From positions 2,728,001-2,792,000 of the forward strand of contig CBDEVT010000001.1 of the NCBI GenBank assembly GCA_965243825.1: a DNA stretch of 64,000 nucleotides. The letters run 5' to 3'. A model generated the notes under the pieces. It searched no databases, was not told the DNA's origin, and saw only the letters and a program-made list of their open reading frames with translations. Position numbers and translations under genes: made by a program. This document shows positions 26,075 to 34,828 of this stretch, in pieces. The DNA comes from JAJCYX01 sp965243825 (lineage in GTDB: Bacteria > Chloroflexota > Dehalococcoidia > Lucifugimonadales > Lucifugimonadaceae). Every line of letters begins with the position of its first letter. Within the stretch, counting starts at the first letter, position 1.

Positions 26075-26542
26075 CTAACTCTTGACGCGCAGTGCTCGAC
26101 CGATTTCACGGTCTGCGTCTCGCCGCTTGATGGTCTCGCGGCGATCAACCTGTCTTTTGCCGCGGCCAAGGCCGATCAGCATCTTGGCTACTCTGCCCTT
26201 GATGTACACCTTGAGAGGGACGATAGTCAGACGGGCCTTCTGCATTTCACGCTGGATCTGCGTGATCTCTTTCTTTTTGAGCAGAAGCTTGCGCGTTCGG
26301 GTTGGTTCATGTTGCCCAAATGGACCAGCAGCCGGATATTGAGCAATGTGGGCATTGTGCAGCCACGCTTCACCGTCACGAACCTGCACATAGCCTTCTG
26401 AGATCGTCATGTGACGAGCGCGCACCGATTTGATCTCGGAGCCGGTGAGCACCATGCCCGCCTCAAAGGTTTCGAGAATTTCGTAGTTAAACCGGGCGCG
26501 CCGGTTCGTAGCTATAGTGGAATCGCTCGCTTTGTCAGCCAT
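26075..26542 (-). CDS. smpB: SsrA-binding protein SmpB
   Basis: The product has 155 residues. It contains NYEILETFEAGMVLTGSEIKSVR, the conserved SEGYVQVRDGEAWLHNAHIAQY and the basic C-terminal tail of SmpB. It binds tmRNA and lets it rescue ribosomes stalled on mRNAs without a stop codon. The ATG at 26542 is used; the in-frame TTG three codons upstream is unlikely. I found no ssrA gene next to it. It is convergent with the dehydrogenase gene at 25887 and is followed upstream by the S41 protease gene. Confidence 0.97.
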   Translation of the reverse strand: MADKASDSTIATNRRARFNYEILETFEAGMVLTGSEIKSVRARHMTISEGYVQVRDGEAWLHNAHIAQYPAAGPFGQHEPTRTRKLLLKKKEITQIQREMQKARLTIVPLKVYIKGRVAKMLIGLGRGKRQVDRRETIKRRDADREIGRALRVKS

Positions 26543-26628
26543 AGCAATCAAGTGTACGGCGAAGTGGTCTGTCTAAGCAGTCGAGAACACGCACTGAGTG
26601 CAGCCTGAACTTGAACGCGCAAGACGAA

Positions 26629-27942
26629 CTAGCGAGCGGCCGCCGCTGTTTCAGTGCGGCCGGTCTGGAAGTCCAACTGCTTGATTGCAGCAGTCATCTG
26701 GACGTCATCGGTCAGCGTGAGCTGCGAATTGGCCGGAAACTCCACGATTACGTCTGGCTCGACACCGGTCCCTTCGATTAGCCGACCGTTCGGTGTGTAC
26801 CAACGTCCAACGGTCAAATACACGCCACCACCATTAGACAATTGCCTCAAAAGGTTCACCGAACCTTTACCGAACGTCGACGTACCGATAACGAGACCTC
26901 GACCCTGGTCTTGCAGAGCGCCCGCAAATACTTCTGAACCGCTAGCTGAGAAACCATTGACCAGCATTACCAGCGGGATTTCTGGGAACAGTCCACCTTC
27001 GCGAACAGGCCAATCGTCGCGCTTTCCGGTGGCGTCGATCTCGTACGTCACCAGACCTCCTGTCAGGAACTCGGATGCTGCATCTACGGTGGCAGTGAGT
27101 AAGCCACCTGGATTCTCACGTAGATCGATCACGATGCCGGGCGCGCCTTGATCCAGCAGCTCAATCACTCCACGTCTTATCTCGTCTGGCGTTTCAGCCG
27201 TGAACTGTCTGATCTTGATAACTCCGTATGGGCCATCTTCGGGGTTAAGCATGCGTGCTCGTACGCTGGGTTGATCGATGGTGTCCCGAACTATCGTGAT
27301 GTCGACAGGAATGGCACTACCGAGATGCTCCACTGTCAGGGTCACTGGAGTGCCTCGTTCGCCGCGAATTTTGTTGACAGCCTGGATAACGCTCCAGCCG
27401 CGTGCGTCTTCGCCATTGACGGCGAGGATCTTGTCACCGGGTCGTATACCGGCTTTCTCAGCCGGACTATCGTCCAAAGGCGCAGTGATGATGACCACTG
27501 ACCGGTCCGGTGCCATCTCAACCTGGGCACCAATTCCCTCAAAATTGCCCTGGAAGCCTTGCCGCTCTACCGCGAAGGTCTCGGGATTGATATACGAGGT
27601 GTAACGGTCTCCAAGCTCATCGAGCATGGCTCTCACCGCGGCTTCTGACATGGCCTGCGGATCGATTTCCGATCCGTCTACATACTCTTGTTGAAGCAGG
27701 CGATAGGTCTCCCATATGATCGCCAGGTCTTCCGGGACCGGATCGGGCCTGTCAGCGAAGGGCACAGGTGTCTGAGTCGCGATTGTGCCATCGTCCAGGA
27801 CAACCGGGGTGCCACCGGGGGCCGTCTGGCCAGCATCAGAGCCGCACGCGATCGCCAGAACCGCAGTAAGACCTATCACTACAGGCAGGAAACTGCGGGT
27901 TGCTGCCCGCACAGGATCTCGCCACAAAAAGAGGGTCGGCAT
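26629..27942 (-). CDS. ctpA: S41-family C-terminal processing protease, lipoprotein
   Basis: The product has 437 residues. A signal sequence ends in the lipobox LAIAC with Cys33, so the enzyme is anchored outside the cytoplasmic membrane. A PDZ domain (about 130-215, with SPAEKAGIRPGDKILAVNG) precedes the S41 core. The catalytic Ser is in NGFSASGSEVFAG and the Lys in STFGKGSVN, the Ser-Lys dyad of Tsp/CtpA proteases that trim C-termini of secreted proteins. ARFEESG-type regulatory domains are absent. The ATG at 27942 is the only good start. Confidence 0.92.
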   Translation of the reverse strand: MPTLFLWRDPVRAATRSFLPVVIGLTAVLAIACGSDAGQTAPGGTPVVLDDGTIATQTPVPFADRPDPVPEDLAIIWETYRLLQQEYVDGSEIDPQAMSEAAVRAMLDELGDRYTSYINPETFAVERQGFQGNFEGIGAQVEMAPDRSVVIITAPLDDSPAEKAGIRPGDKILAVNGEDARGWSVIQAVNKIRGERGTPVTLTVEHLGSAIPVDITIVRDTIDQPSVRARMLNPEDGPYGVIKIRQFTAETPDEIRRGVIELLDQGAPGIVIDLRENPGGLLTATVDAASEFLTGGLVTYEIDATGKRDDWPVREGGLFPEIPLVMLVNGFSASGSEVFAGALQDQGRGLVIGTSTFGKGSVNLLRQLSNGGGVYLTVGRWYTPNGRLIEGTGVEPDVIVEFPANSQLTLTDDVQMTAAIKQLDFQTGRTETAAAAR

Positions 27943-28427
27943 CGAAATTCACGTTATGTCGCCTTAAGGCGAGGCTGTTCAAGTATTTTGTTGGCGACGT
28001 TCAAGTGTGTCTGCCACCTATCCCAGCGTAGCACCAGCGCATTGCCGGGCTCTCCGTGCTGCCCGTCACCTTAGTTCAAGTACGAGCGCGTGTAGAACAG
28101 CCGATGTATCAGGAACCCAAACGACCTTCACTCGAGAAAATCGCTTCTGTCGACTTTACATAACGTTGATAGTGCGAACCACTTTCAAACTTAAAGAAGT
28201 CCTGCCCCACAGAATCGACGGAGAGGTCGTTGCGTGGTTATTGAGGTGGTAGACATTTGAAAGCTCTTGACGTGGCTGTCTGATTCGAATCCAGAAACCA
28301 CATCAGGGTCTGCTTTCGGTCCTAGCCGGAACCTTGAATTAACCAATTGCGAATGCAGCCATCATGTGTGGCGATGCCACCGCCCGGTAGGATCCGGTTG
28401 GGGTCGCAGTAACATCCAGTCCCACAC
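27943..28427. other. Divergent intergenic region, no gene seen
   Basis: This 485-bp spacer lies between the S41 protease and recQ. It has a small CGCCTTAAGGCG palindrome near 27960. Around 28233-28302 it also has a partial tRNA-like pattern that fails as a tRNA. No gene or good promoter is supported. Confidence 0.4.
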
Positions 28428-30173
28428 ATGAAAACAACCACCTCGCAATCTCTGCCAGCCAACGACATTTACCAGTCCATAGTGTCTCAATGGTTTGGGT
28501 TCTCAGAACTTCGGACAGCCCAGGCCAAAATCCTGTCTGCGCTCGAAACGAAAGACGTCTTCGCCGTCGCTCCAACCGGTAGCGGTAAGAGCATGGCATA
28601 CGTTCTTCCCGCACTGAAGTCGGGAAAAGTGCTGGTGGTCTCGCCTCATATCGCCCTCATGCAAGACCAGGTAGAAAGCCTGCGAGCGAACGGAGTCAAG
28701 GCGGCATTCATCAATTCGACACTGAACGCCTCACAGAAAAACGAGACGTATGTTCAGTTCCGGGATGGTGAAATCTCACTTCTTTACACGTCTCCTGAGT
28801 CTCTTGCTAACCCCCGATTCGTAGAACGGCTCGCCAACTTGAAGTTGAACCTGTTTGCTATCGATGAAGCCCATTGTGTTTCAGAGTGGGGCCACACGTT
28901 CAGGCCCGAATACCTGCGACTGAGTTACGTTCGTGAAGCGTTGGGTATTCCAAGGACACTCGCTTTAACAGCGACCGCAACACCGGTTGCGCGAAAGGAC
29001 ATAGTCAGTCGGCTGGGACTCGACGATGCCTCACAGCTCGTCAACTCAGTCGCCAGGGAAAATCTCAAATTCTCGGTTCAACACGCCATATCCAACGAGC
29101 AGAAGCAGGAACTGCTGGTCCAATACGTGACTGAACGAAAAGATCACTCCGGCATCGTTTACGTGGGATCACGTGCAAAAACAGATGAACTCGCCGCGTT
29201 GCTCATAGATCGTGGCGTAAATGCGCTCAGCTACCACGCAGGTCTCGATTCCGAAACACGACGCAAGGCTCAACGGGCTTTCATGACAGACCAGGTTGGC
29301 GTGATGGTGGCTACTAATGCCTTCGGGCTGGGAGTAGACAAGCCTGATATCCGGTTCGTAATGCATTTCGACATGCCTGGGCGGCTTGAGGCGTACTACC
29401 AGGAAGCCGGGCGTGCAGGCCGAGATGGAGAACCCGCTGAGTGCAGCCTGATATATACCAACTGGTCCAAGAAGGCACCTGAGTACTTCATCGACCGCAA
29501 CCACCCGGACGATGCGGCAGTTCGTGGCTTGTGGCGTGATCTGGTTAGCCTTGCTGGCGACTCCGGCGCCACAGTGGAACTTCCCGAACTGCTCAAGGAT
29601 GGACAGGTGATGGCGATACGTGCTCTCCAGGACTCCAACCTGATTGCTGAAGACGGCGCTACTTTGCTTTCTGATGACCCGTCAGCTCGGATTGACACAA
29701 GCTCAATCACCCGACACATGCACCATGAGTCAGAGATGTTGGCGAACATGGTGGAGTTTGCGACTACATCATCCTGCCGGTTGAACGTTGTGCTGCGTTA
29801 CTTCGGGGAGAGACCCGCTGAATTATGTGGCCGATGTGACAACTGCCTGTCTCAAGCATGGGACTGGACCGGTAGGTCACGGAAATCGGGTAGTTACAGA
29901 GGATCAGGGCGAACGTACACGTCACAACTCGAACGCATACATATCGGTGACAGAGACTGGGAACTTTTCGACGCTTTGCGAGATTGGCGGAAACGGCGGG
30001 CGCATGAAGATGGTGTGCCTGGGTTTGTTGTGTTCAGCGACCGTACTCTGACAGAGTTGGCGAGAAACAGGCCGTACAGTATGACTAATCTGGCGAAAAT
30101 CACCGGTGTAGGTGCTGTGAAACGGGAAAAGTACGGAGACGAACTGCTGGAACAGATAAGGCAACACTCCTGA
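28428..30173 (+). CDS. recQ: RecQ-family ATP-dependent DNA helicase
   Basis: The product has 581 residues. Walker A is APTGSGKS (about 48-55), the Walker B box is DEAHCVSEWGHTFRPEY, and motif VI is YQEAGRAGRDGEP. The zinc-binding cysteines are in SSCRLN and LCGRCDNC (about 448-475). An HRDC domain closes the protein (about 505-578). The winged-helix part of the RQC domain seems short or missing, because only about 30 residues (Ser/Gly/Arg-rich) separate the zinc site from HRDC. It unwinds DNA in recombination and fork repair. The ATG at 28428 has no strong ribosome-binding site. Confidence 0.95.
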   Translation: MKTTTSQSLPANDIYQSIVSQWFGFSELRTAQAKILSALETKDVFAVAPTGSGKSMAYVLPALKSGKVLVVSPHIALMQDQVESLRANGVKAAFINSTLNASQKNETYVQFRDGEISLLYTSPESLANPRFVERLANLKLNLFAIDEAHCVSEWGHTFRPEYLRLSYVREALGIPRTLALTATATPVARKDIVSRLGLDDASQLVNSVARENLKFSVQHAISNEQKQELLVQYVTERKDHSGIVYVGSRAKTDELAALLIDRGVNALSYHAGLDSETRRKAQRAFMTDQVGVMVATNAFGLGVDKPDIRFVMHFDMPGRLEAYYQEAGRAGRDGEPAECSLIYTNWSKKAPEYFIDRNHPDDAAVRGLWRDLVSLAGDSGATVELPELLKDGQVMAIRALQDSNLIAEDGATLLSDDPSARIDTSSITRHMHHESEMLANMVEFATTSSCRLNVVLRYFGERPAELCGRCDNCLSQAWDWTGRSRKSGSYRGSGRTYTSQLERIHIGDRDWELFDALRDWRKRRAHEDGVPGFVVFSDRTLTELARNRPYSMTNLAKITGVGAVKREKYGDELLEQIRQHS

Positions 30174-30240
30174 GTGCAGTTTGGTTAAGCAGCCGTTTCG
30201 AGCCTTAGAACCGCTCAGGTCACAATCCTTTCCGACGCGA

Positions 30241-30287
30241 AGAGCCGCGTAAGACACAGTCAGAAGTCTGACACCTTACGCGGCTCT
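30241..30287. repeat. Long two-step inverted repeat between convergent genes
   Basis: A 13-bp outer stem (AGAGCCGCGTAAG at 30241-30253, complement at 30275-30287) encloses a second stem GTCAGA/TCTGAC (30259-30272). There is no T-run on either strand, so it is not a standard intrinsic terminator. It lies between the recQ stop and the end of the convergent aldolase gene, where it could block read-through from both sides. Confidence 0.8.
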
Positions 30288-30311
30288 CGAACTCTGGTTG
30301 TTCGCTCGGTC

Positions 30312-31205
30312 TTAGACAGGCATCTTCCTGCCAGTGATCCTGCGGCCGATCTCCGCCTTCTCCTCACCACCACCGGACAGAATCCTGGCACCCCAATCAA
30401 TCAGGAACTTCACGTTCTCTTCGTCAGACTTGCTCTTGTCGTTCCATGAGCTCAAGAAGAAGAGGCCGTTGTCATCGCAGGCCTTCTTCACGACCTTGCG
30501 GGCGTTCTCCATCTCCGGCGGATAAGGCGGGTCGTGAGCGTCCTCGTACCCGTATGACATGCCCATGTCACCCGGGCCCCATTCGGCGAACGCCAGACCG
30601 GGGACTTTGGCGATGAAATCGGCATTAGCGACGGACTCTCGACTCTCCAGCTTTAGACCAATCAACAGCTCGCCCTTCGGGTTAAGGGGCCAGGGGTCGG
30701 CAAGCTTGGTGTATTCGGGACCGGTCACACCCCAGATTTCAGCAGGGTAGCCCTGGCCGCCCGCTCCGCGCTGGCCCTGCACCAGTCCGCGGTCAAGTCC
30801 ATCTTTCTGGAACGGGTAGCGGCACTCTTCGATAAAGGCTCGGACCGCATCGGCCTGTCGAGCGTGTGTATGCAAGATGCCGTGAACGCCAGCGGACAGC
30901 ACCTGCCTGATCTGCCATCCGTTAGCCCGCACTTCATCAACCGTGCGGCAGTTAGAAGGCAGGGTGGAGATCACTGTTGGTGTCCGGTGCCCCGAGTTGG
31001 TTGGACCGCCGTCAACGAGACCCTGCATGAACTCTCTAAGGCCCTGCGTGTTGAACGGGTAGTGCTCGAAATCTGTGATCAGGAAATCTGCCCAGGTCTT
31101 GGCCTGCTTCTTGCCATTTTCGTAGGTAAGCGGGCCGGTTCCCGTGTAGTACAGGTTCTCGCCCTGTTCGAGGAGTTCAATACAGCGGTTGATTCTTTCT
31201 GGCAT
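30312..31205 (-). CDS. Divergent HpcH/HpaI aldolase-like protein, tandem copy A
   Basis: The product has 297 residues. The barrel pattern of HpcH/HpaI 2-keto-3-deoxy acid aldolases is seen: TDFEHYPFN (the Glu-His pair of the catalytic site), GLKLESRES (metal-ligand Glu) and FAEWGPGDMGMSYGY (metal-ligand Asp). The strand that carries the catalytic Arg in classic members (as in ILRIPWND of the third copy at 37719) reads VISTLPSN here, so that Arg is missing. HTHARQADA replaces the following IPQVD. It is therefore a separate subfamily whose reaction may differ from aldol cleavage. More than half of its residues match copy B by eye. Confidence 0.75.
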   Translation of the reverse strand: MPERINRCIELLEQGENLYYTGTGPLTYENGKKQAKTWADFLITDFEHYPFNTQGLREFMQGLVDGGPTNSGHRTPTVISTLPSNCRTVDEVRANGWQIRQVLSAGVHGILHTHARQADAVRAFIEECRYPFQKDGLDRGLVQGQRGAGGQGYPAEIWGVTGPEYTKLADPWPLNPKGELLIGLKLESRESVANADFIAKVPGLAFAEWGPGDMGMSYGYEDAHDPPYPPEMENARKVVKKACDDNGLFFLSSWNDKSKSDEENVKFLIDWGARILSGGGEEKAEIGRRITGRKMPV

Positions 31206-31268
31206 TCTTTTTTCTCGTTGGGTGTCTGGTGGTCAGTACGGACGTGCGGTAACTGCGCGTTTTAGGGC

Positions 31269-32162
31269 TTATACAGGCATCGTCCTGCCGGTGATCTTGC
31301 GACCGATGTCTGCAGTTTCCCGCGTCGGTGCGCCGATCAGCTTCGAGCCAAGCTCCTTAATGATGAACTCGACACGTTGCTCGTCTGACATCGATTCGTC
31401 GTTCCAGCCGCTGTAGAACGCAACGTTGTTCGCGTCGAGAGCCTTCTTCACCGTGTTGCGGGCGTCGTTCATGACGTCAGGGTAAGGAGGGTCGTGGCTG
31501 TCTCCGAAGCCGAAGGACATTCCCATGTCACCGGGACCCCACTCGGCGAATCCGATGCCGGGTACTGCTGCAGTCCGATCGACGTTTGGCAGACAGTGAC
31601 GGTCCTCGATCTTCAGCCCAAGCAGAATTTCCCCTTTGGGGTTTAACGGCCATGGATCGGCCGCTTTCACATACTCACCCTGGGTGAGACCCCAGATCTC
31701 GGCAGGCTGCTTCTGCCCTCCCCCACCGCGTAGGCCTTCTGGCAGCTCATCACGTCCGAGCTCTTGGAACGGATAGCGACAGGCCGCAACAAACCACTTG
31801 ACCGCTTCAGGGTCGCGGGCATGGGTGTGCAGGACTCCATGGGCCCCTGTCGATAGAACATGCCTGGCCTGCCAGGCGTTCGCTCGCATTTCTTCAACTG
31901 AAATGCAGTTTGAAGGAAGCGTCGTCAAGACGGTCGGTGTCGGGTGTCCACTTGGCGTTGGCCCACCATCCTTGAGGCCTTTCATGAACTGCGTTAATCC
32001 TCCGATATCGAAGAAGTGGTGCTCGAAGTCCATGTGGATCACATCTGCCCATGTCTGCGCCATGGCTCGGCCGCCGTCATACGAGAGCTCTTCGGGGTGA
32101 GTCATATAGACCGGTTCGCCCATCTCGAGCAGCTCGATGGCCTTATTGATTCGTTTCGCCAT
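31269..32162 (-). CDS. Divergent HpcH/HpaI aldolase-like protein, tandem copy B
   Basis: The product has 297 residues, the same length as copy A, 63 nt away on the same strand, and clearly a tandem duplicate. It keeps MDFEHHFFD, LGLKIEDRH and FAEWGPGDMGMSFGF, and like copy A has VLTTLPSN in place of the catalytic-Arg strand and HTHARDPEA after it. AGGAGAGG lies upstream of the ATG at 32162. Followed on the transcript by copy A and preceded 41 nt upstream by an Ldh-type dehydrogenase, so the three are probably one operon. Confidence 0.75.
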   Translation of the reverse strand: MAKRINKAIELLEMGEPVYMTHPEELSYDGGRAMAQTWADVIHMDFEHHFFDIGGLTQFMKGLKDGGPTPSGHPTPTVLTTLPSNCISVEEMRANAWQARHVLSTGAHGVLHTHARDPEAVKWFVAACRYPFQELGRDELPEGLRGGGGQKQPAEIWGLTQGEYVKAADPWPLNPKGEILLGLKIEDRHCLPNVDRTAAVPGIGFAEWGPGDMGMSFGFGDSHDPPYPDVMNDARNTVKKALDANNVAFYSGWNDESMSDEQRVEFIIKELGSKLIGAPTRETADIGRKITGRTMPV

Positions 32163-32203
32163 GTTTCCTCTCCTTGGGAACGCTGCAGTTCAGCCCTATC
32201 TGT

Positions 32204-33286
32204 TTACTCTTTCGTCAGTCTCCATTTCAGGTCGAGTTCACCGCAAGTGGCCTTGAACCAGTCGATCACCTCCGGGTGGTAAGGGATTCCATGCTCTTTG
32301 CGCTCAATCTCTTCCTCGTATTCGGGAAGCCCTGCATAGACGACTCGGTCGTGGCCTGGAGCTGCCGGGCTTTCCCGCAGCTCTTTCATATAGTCGTCCA
32401 TCATCTCCTTGAAGCTGTTCACATCGGTGAACGCATCGATGTTGTATGCGATGAAGTGATGGGCAGCACCTTGAGACCGGTTAGTTCCTGCACCGGTCCC
32501 TCCCAGAATCCCGCAAAGGATTTCGACCATGACAGCCAGGCTGTAGCCCTTGTGTGCACCGAGTTCGCGCGTTGCCCCGCTTGGAAGCATCGCCCACTTC
32601 TCAGGCACCATCTTCTCTTCCATGATCGGGTTGCCATCACCGTCGGCAATCCAACCCGGCATCACGGGCACGCCAATTCGCTGAGCAAGCGCGATCTTGT
32701 TACCGGCAACTGATGACATTGACGCGTCGAAGATAAACGGAGGTTCGTTGTTGGTCGGAGCAGCGACTCCAATCGGGTTAAGTCCCACGAGCGGCTTGGC
32801 TCCGTGCACTGGAAGCACGTTTAGCCCGCCGGTTGTCATGGAAAGCCCAACCATGTTGTGCTCAAGAGCCATCGAAGCGTGGTAGGCACATGCCCCGAAG
32901 TGGCGGCCGTTCATAGCGGTAACAGAGCCGATACCGTAGGTCTTGGCTCGCTCGATGGCCATGTTCATTGCCATTGGGCCGACCACAAGTCCGTGCCCGC
33001 CGTCGCAGTCGATCGTTGCCGCAGCGGGCATTTCCCGGATCACACGGACATTCGGCTTGGGATTGATGCCGCCTTCGTTGAACGATTCCACATAGCGGCG
33101 GAGCATGTTGCTGACACCATGGGACTCGATGCCCCTGACGTCAGCGTAAACGAGTACATCGGCCGACTGTTTCGCATCCTCTTCGGACATTCCCATTTTT
33201 AGAAAGATGTCGGTGACGGTCGCAAACATGTCATCCGGCATTACGTGGACCGCGATGTCCTCAGGGACATGAAATCGTTCGAGCAA
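32204..33286 (-). CDS. Ldh-family (malate/L-lactate/ureidoglycolate-type) dehydrogenase, copy 1
   Basis: The product has 360 residues of the malate/L-lactate dehydrogenase family, which is distinct from Rossmann-type LDH. It has YADVRGIESHGVSNMLRRYV (about 47-66), MNGRHFGACAYHASM with the probable catalytic His, NPIGVAAPTNNEPPFIFD and LGAHKGYSLAVMVEIL. These enzymes use NAD(P) to oxidise 2-hydroxy acids. The start is set to TTG at 33286 (MLERFHVPED), because the paralogue at 57491 begins MLERFKVPE with ATG and GGAAAC lies just upstream. It sits in front of the two divergent HpcH/HpaI genes. Confidence 0.88.
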   Translation of the reverse strand: MLERFHVPEDIAVHVMPDDMFATVTDIFLKMGMSEEDAKQSADVLVYADVRGIESHGVSNMLRRYVESFNEGGINPKPNVRVIREMPAAATIDCDGGHGLVVGPMAMNMAIERAKTYGIGSVTAMNGRHFGACAYHASMALEHNMVGLSMTTGGLNVLPVHGAKPLVGLNPIGVAAPTNNEPPFIFDASMSSVAGNKIALAQRIGVPVMPGWIADGDGNPIMEEKMVPEKWAMLPSGATRELGAHKGYSLAVMVEILCGILGGTGAGTNRSQGAAHHFIAYNIDAFTDVNSFKEMMDDYMKELRESPAAPGHDRVVYAGLPEYEEEIERKEHGIPYHPEVIDWFKATCGELDLKWRLTKE

Positions 33287-33494
33287 CTTGTTTCCTTTCA
33301 ATTGGATCTACGGTCAAAACGGGAGCACATAGCTGTGTTCGTTTGGTCCAGCCAAATCCATATTGGACGCGTAGGTGAACATGTCCAACTGCTGACCGAA
33401 CTCCAGGGCGTGTCGGAGTATAGCGCCGTTTCACACACTCTGAACGAACACCGCAATCTGGTATCCGATCGGGGCTGTGTTCCCGGCGAGCTAT

Positions 33495-34643
33495 CTACTC
33501 GTTCTTGGTATCTTCGGCGGTGTTTTCGCCTCTGAGTTGCGTCGCCCGGATATCGTATTTACCCGGGTAACGGACCGGTAGTTGTCCGGACTCGATCATC
33601 AGGTCCAGCGGCGGGTCCATCGTCTTCAAAGGCATCTGCACCTGGGTGTGGGTGCGTGCCGATTCGTAAACGGCATGAATCATCTCAAGTGCTTTGTAAC
33701 CGTTCCTGCCGTTGTTGCGGTGATCAGTAATCTCACCTGAGACCCAGTCGGCAAGCTCTCTTGCCTGGGCTGCTCCTGCTTCGAACCACTCGAACCGCTC
33801 TTCTCCATACTTGAGGAAATCGCCGTCAGGTTTGTGGTATTGCCAGCCACTTGATCGGTTGTTCATGATTTTGAGGTCGTCGACGGTAAACTCGATCATT
33901 CCATCAGTTCCGTAGACGCGTCCACCCTGCCAGCGCTCTGGCGTCAGGTCGGAGAGAATCATCGCCTGAGCGCCATTCTCAAAACCAAATACCGCCAGGG
34001 CCTTGTCCTCAATTTGAGTCGCACGTTCCCATTGATCGGTTTCCCGTTCTACATTGCCCATAACCCATGCGCATTCCACGTCACTCAGCAAGTAGCGGAA
34101 CATGTCCGTTTGATGGGAAGCGTAGTTGGGCAGGCCATCACCTGCGACACTTGTGATCAACCTGACATCACCAATCTCGCCATCAGCGATCATCTGCCTG
34201 GCAAGAGTGTAGGAAGGCAAAAAACGGCGCTGGTGCCCTATCGTCAGTTTCGTGCCTTCGCGTTCGCAGACCATGAGCATTTCCGCTGCGGCTCGAACAC
34301 TGTCTGCCATCGGTTTTTCACAGAGAACTGCCTTGGCACCAGCCGCTGCTGCGGCGATGGTCAGCGGCGCATGGCCCTTGTGCCAGACACCTACTGAAAC
34401 TACGTCCGGTTTGATCTCCGTCATCATTTCCCGAGCGTCTACAAAGTGCTCAGCCTTGTAGTCGTCGAATTCGACGAACCGATCGTCGAAGTCCTTCATC
34501 GCCTGCTCACTGAGATCAGAGAGTGCGACTACCTCGAATTTGGCTGAATTCAGATATCCATACGTGTGGTTACGGGACATAGATCCCGCACCGATCACTG
34601 CCGCTCGTAGTTTTTCTGCCAAGTGCTTGTCTCCGTCTGACAT
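33495..34643 (-). CDS. Gfo/Idh/MocA-family oxidoreductase
   Basis: The product has 382 residues. The N-terminal Rossmann domain has AVIGAGSMSRNHTYGYL (about 15-31), and CEKPMADSV is the typical EKP motif (about 107-115) whose Lys takes part in catalysis. The C-terminal alpha/beta domain begins near residue 130 (GHQRRFLPSY). Members oxidise or reduce sugars and inositols with NAD(P). Its neighbours suggest a sugar or sugar-acid substrate. It is divergent from the zinc alcohol dehydrogenase gene, with 185 bp between them. Confidence 0.88.
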   Translation of the reverse strand: MSDGDKHLAEKLRAAVIGAGSMSRNHTYGYLNSAKFEVVALSDLSEQAMKDFDDRFVEFDDYKAEHFVDAREMMTEIKPDVVSVGVWHKGHAPLTIAAAAAGAKAVLCEKPMADSVRAAAEMLMVCEREGTKLTIGHQRRFLPSYTLARQMIADGEIGDVRLITSVAGDGLPNYASHQTDMFRYLLSDVECAWVMGNVERETDQWERATQIEDKALAVFGFENGAQAMILSDLTPERWQGGRVYGTDGMIEFTVDDLKIMNNRSSGWQYHKPDGDFLKYGEERFEWFEAGAAQARELADWVSGEITDHRNNGRNGYKALEMIHAVYESARTHTQVQMPLKTMDPPLDLMIESGQLPVRYPGKYDIRATQLRGENTAEDTKNE

Positions 34644-34828
34644 TGTCTATTTGGGCCGACCGAATTGCTGTGACGGTGCGGGAGGATATCAATCCTTTGA
34701 ACTCCATGGAGTGCCTTTTCGGTGCTTGCAGTGGAGGCCAGTCGGCAGTAGATTCGTGCTGTCAAAGCATTTCTCGTACCTAATCGCATCAAGAACAGGC
34801 GCTACCTAGCTCGAAAGGACCCCCCAAA

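Noticed and set aside
28233..28302. tRNA-like pattern: GTGGTT/AACCAC acceptor-like arms and a T-arm-like stem with TTCGAAT loop
   Set aside because: No D-stem and no anticodon stem can be formed, and one T-stem pair is a mismatch. At most a decayed tRNA remnant.
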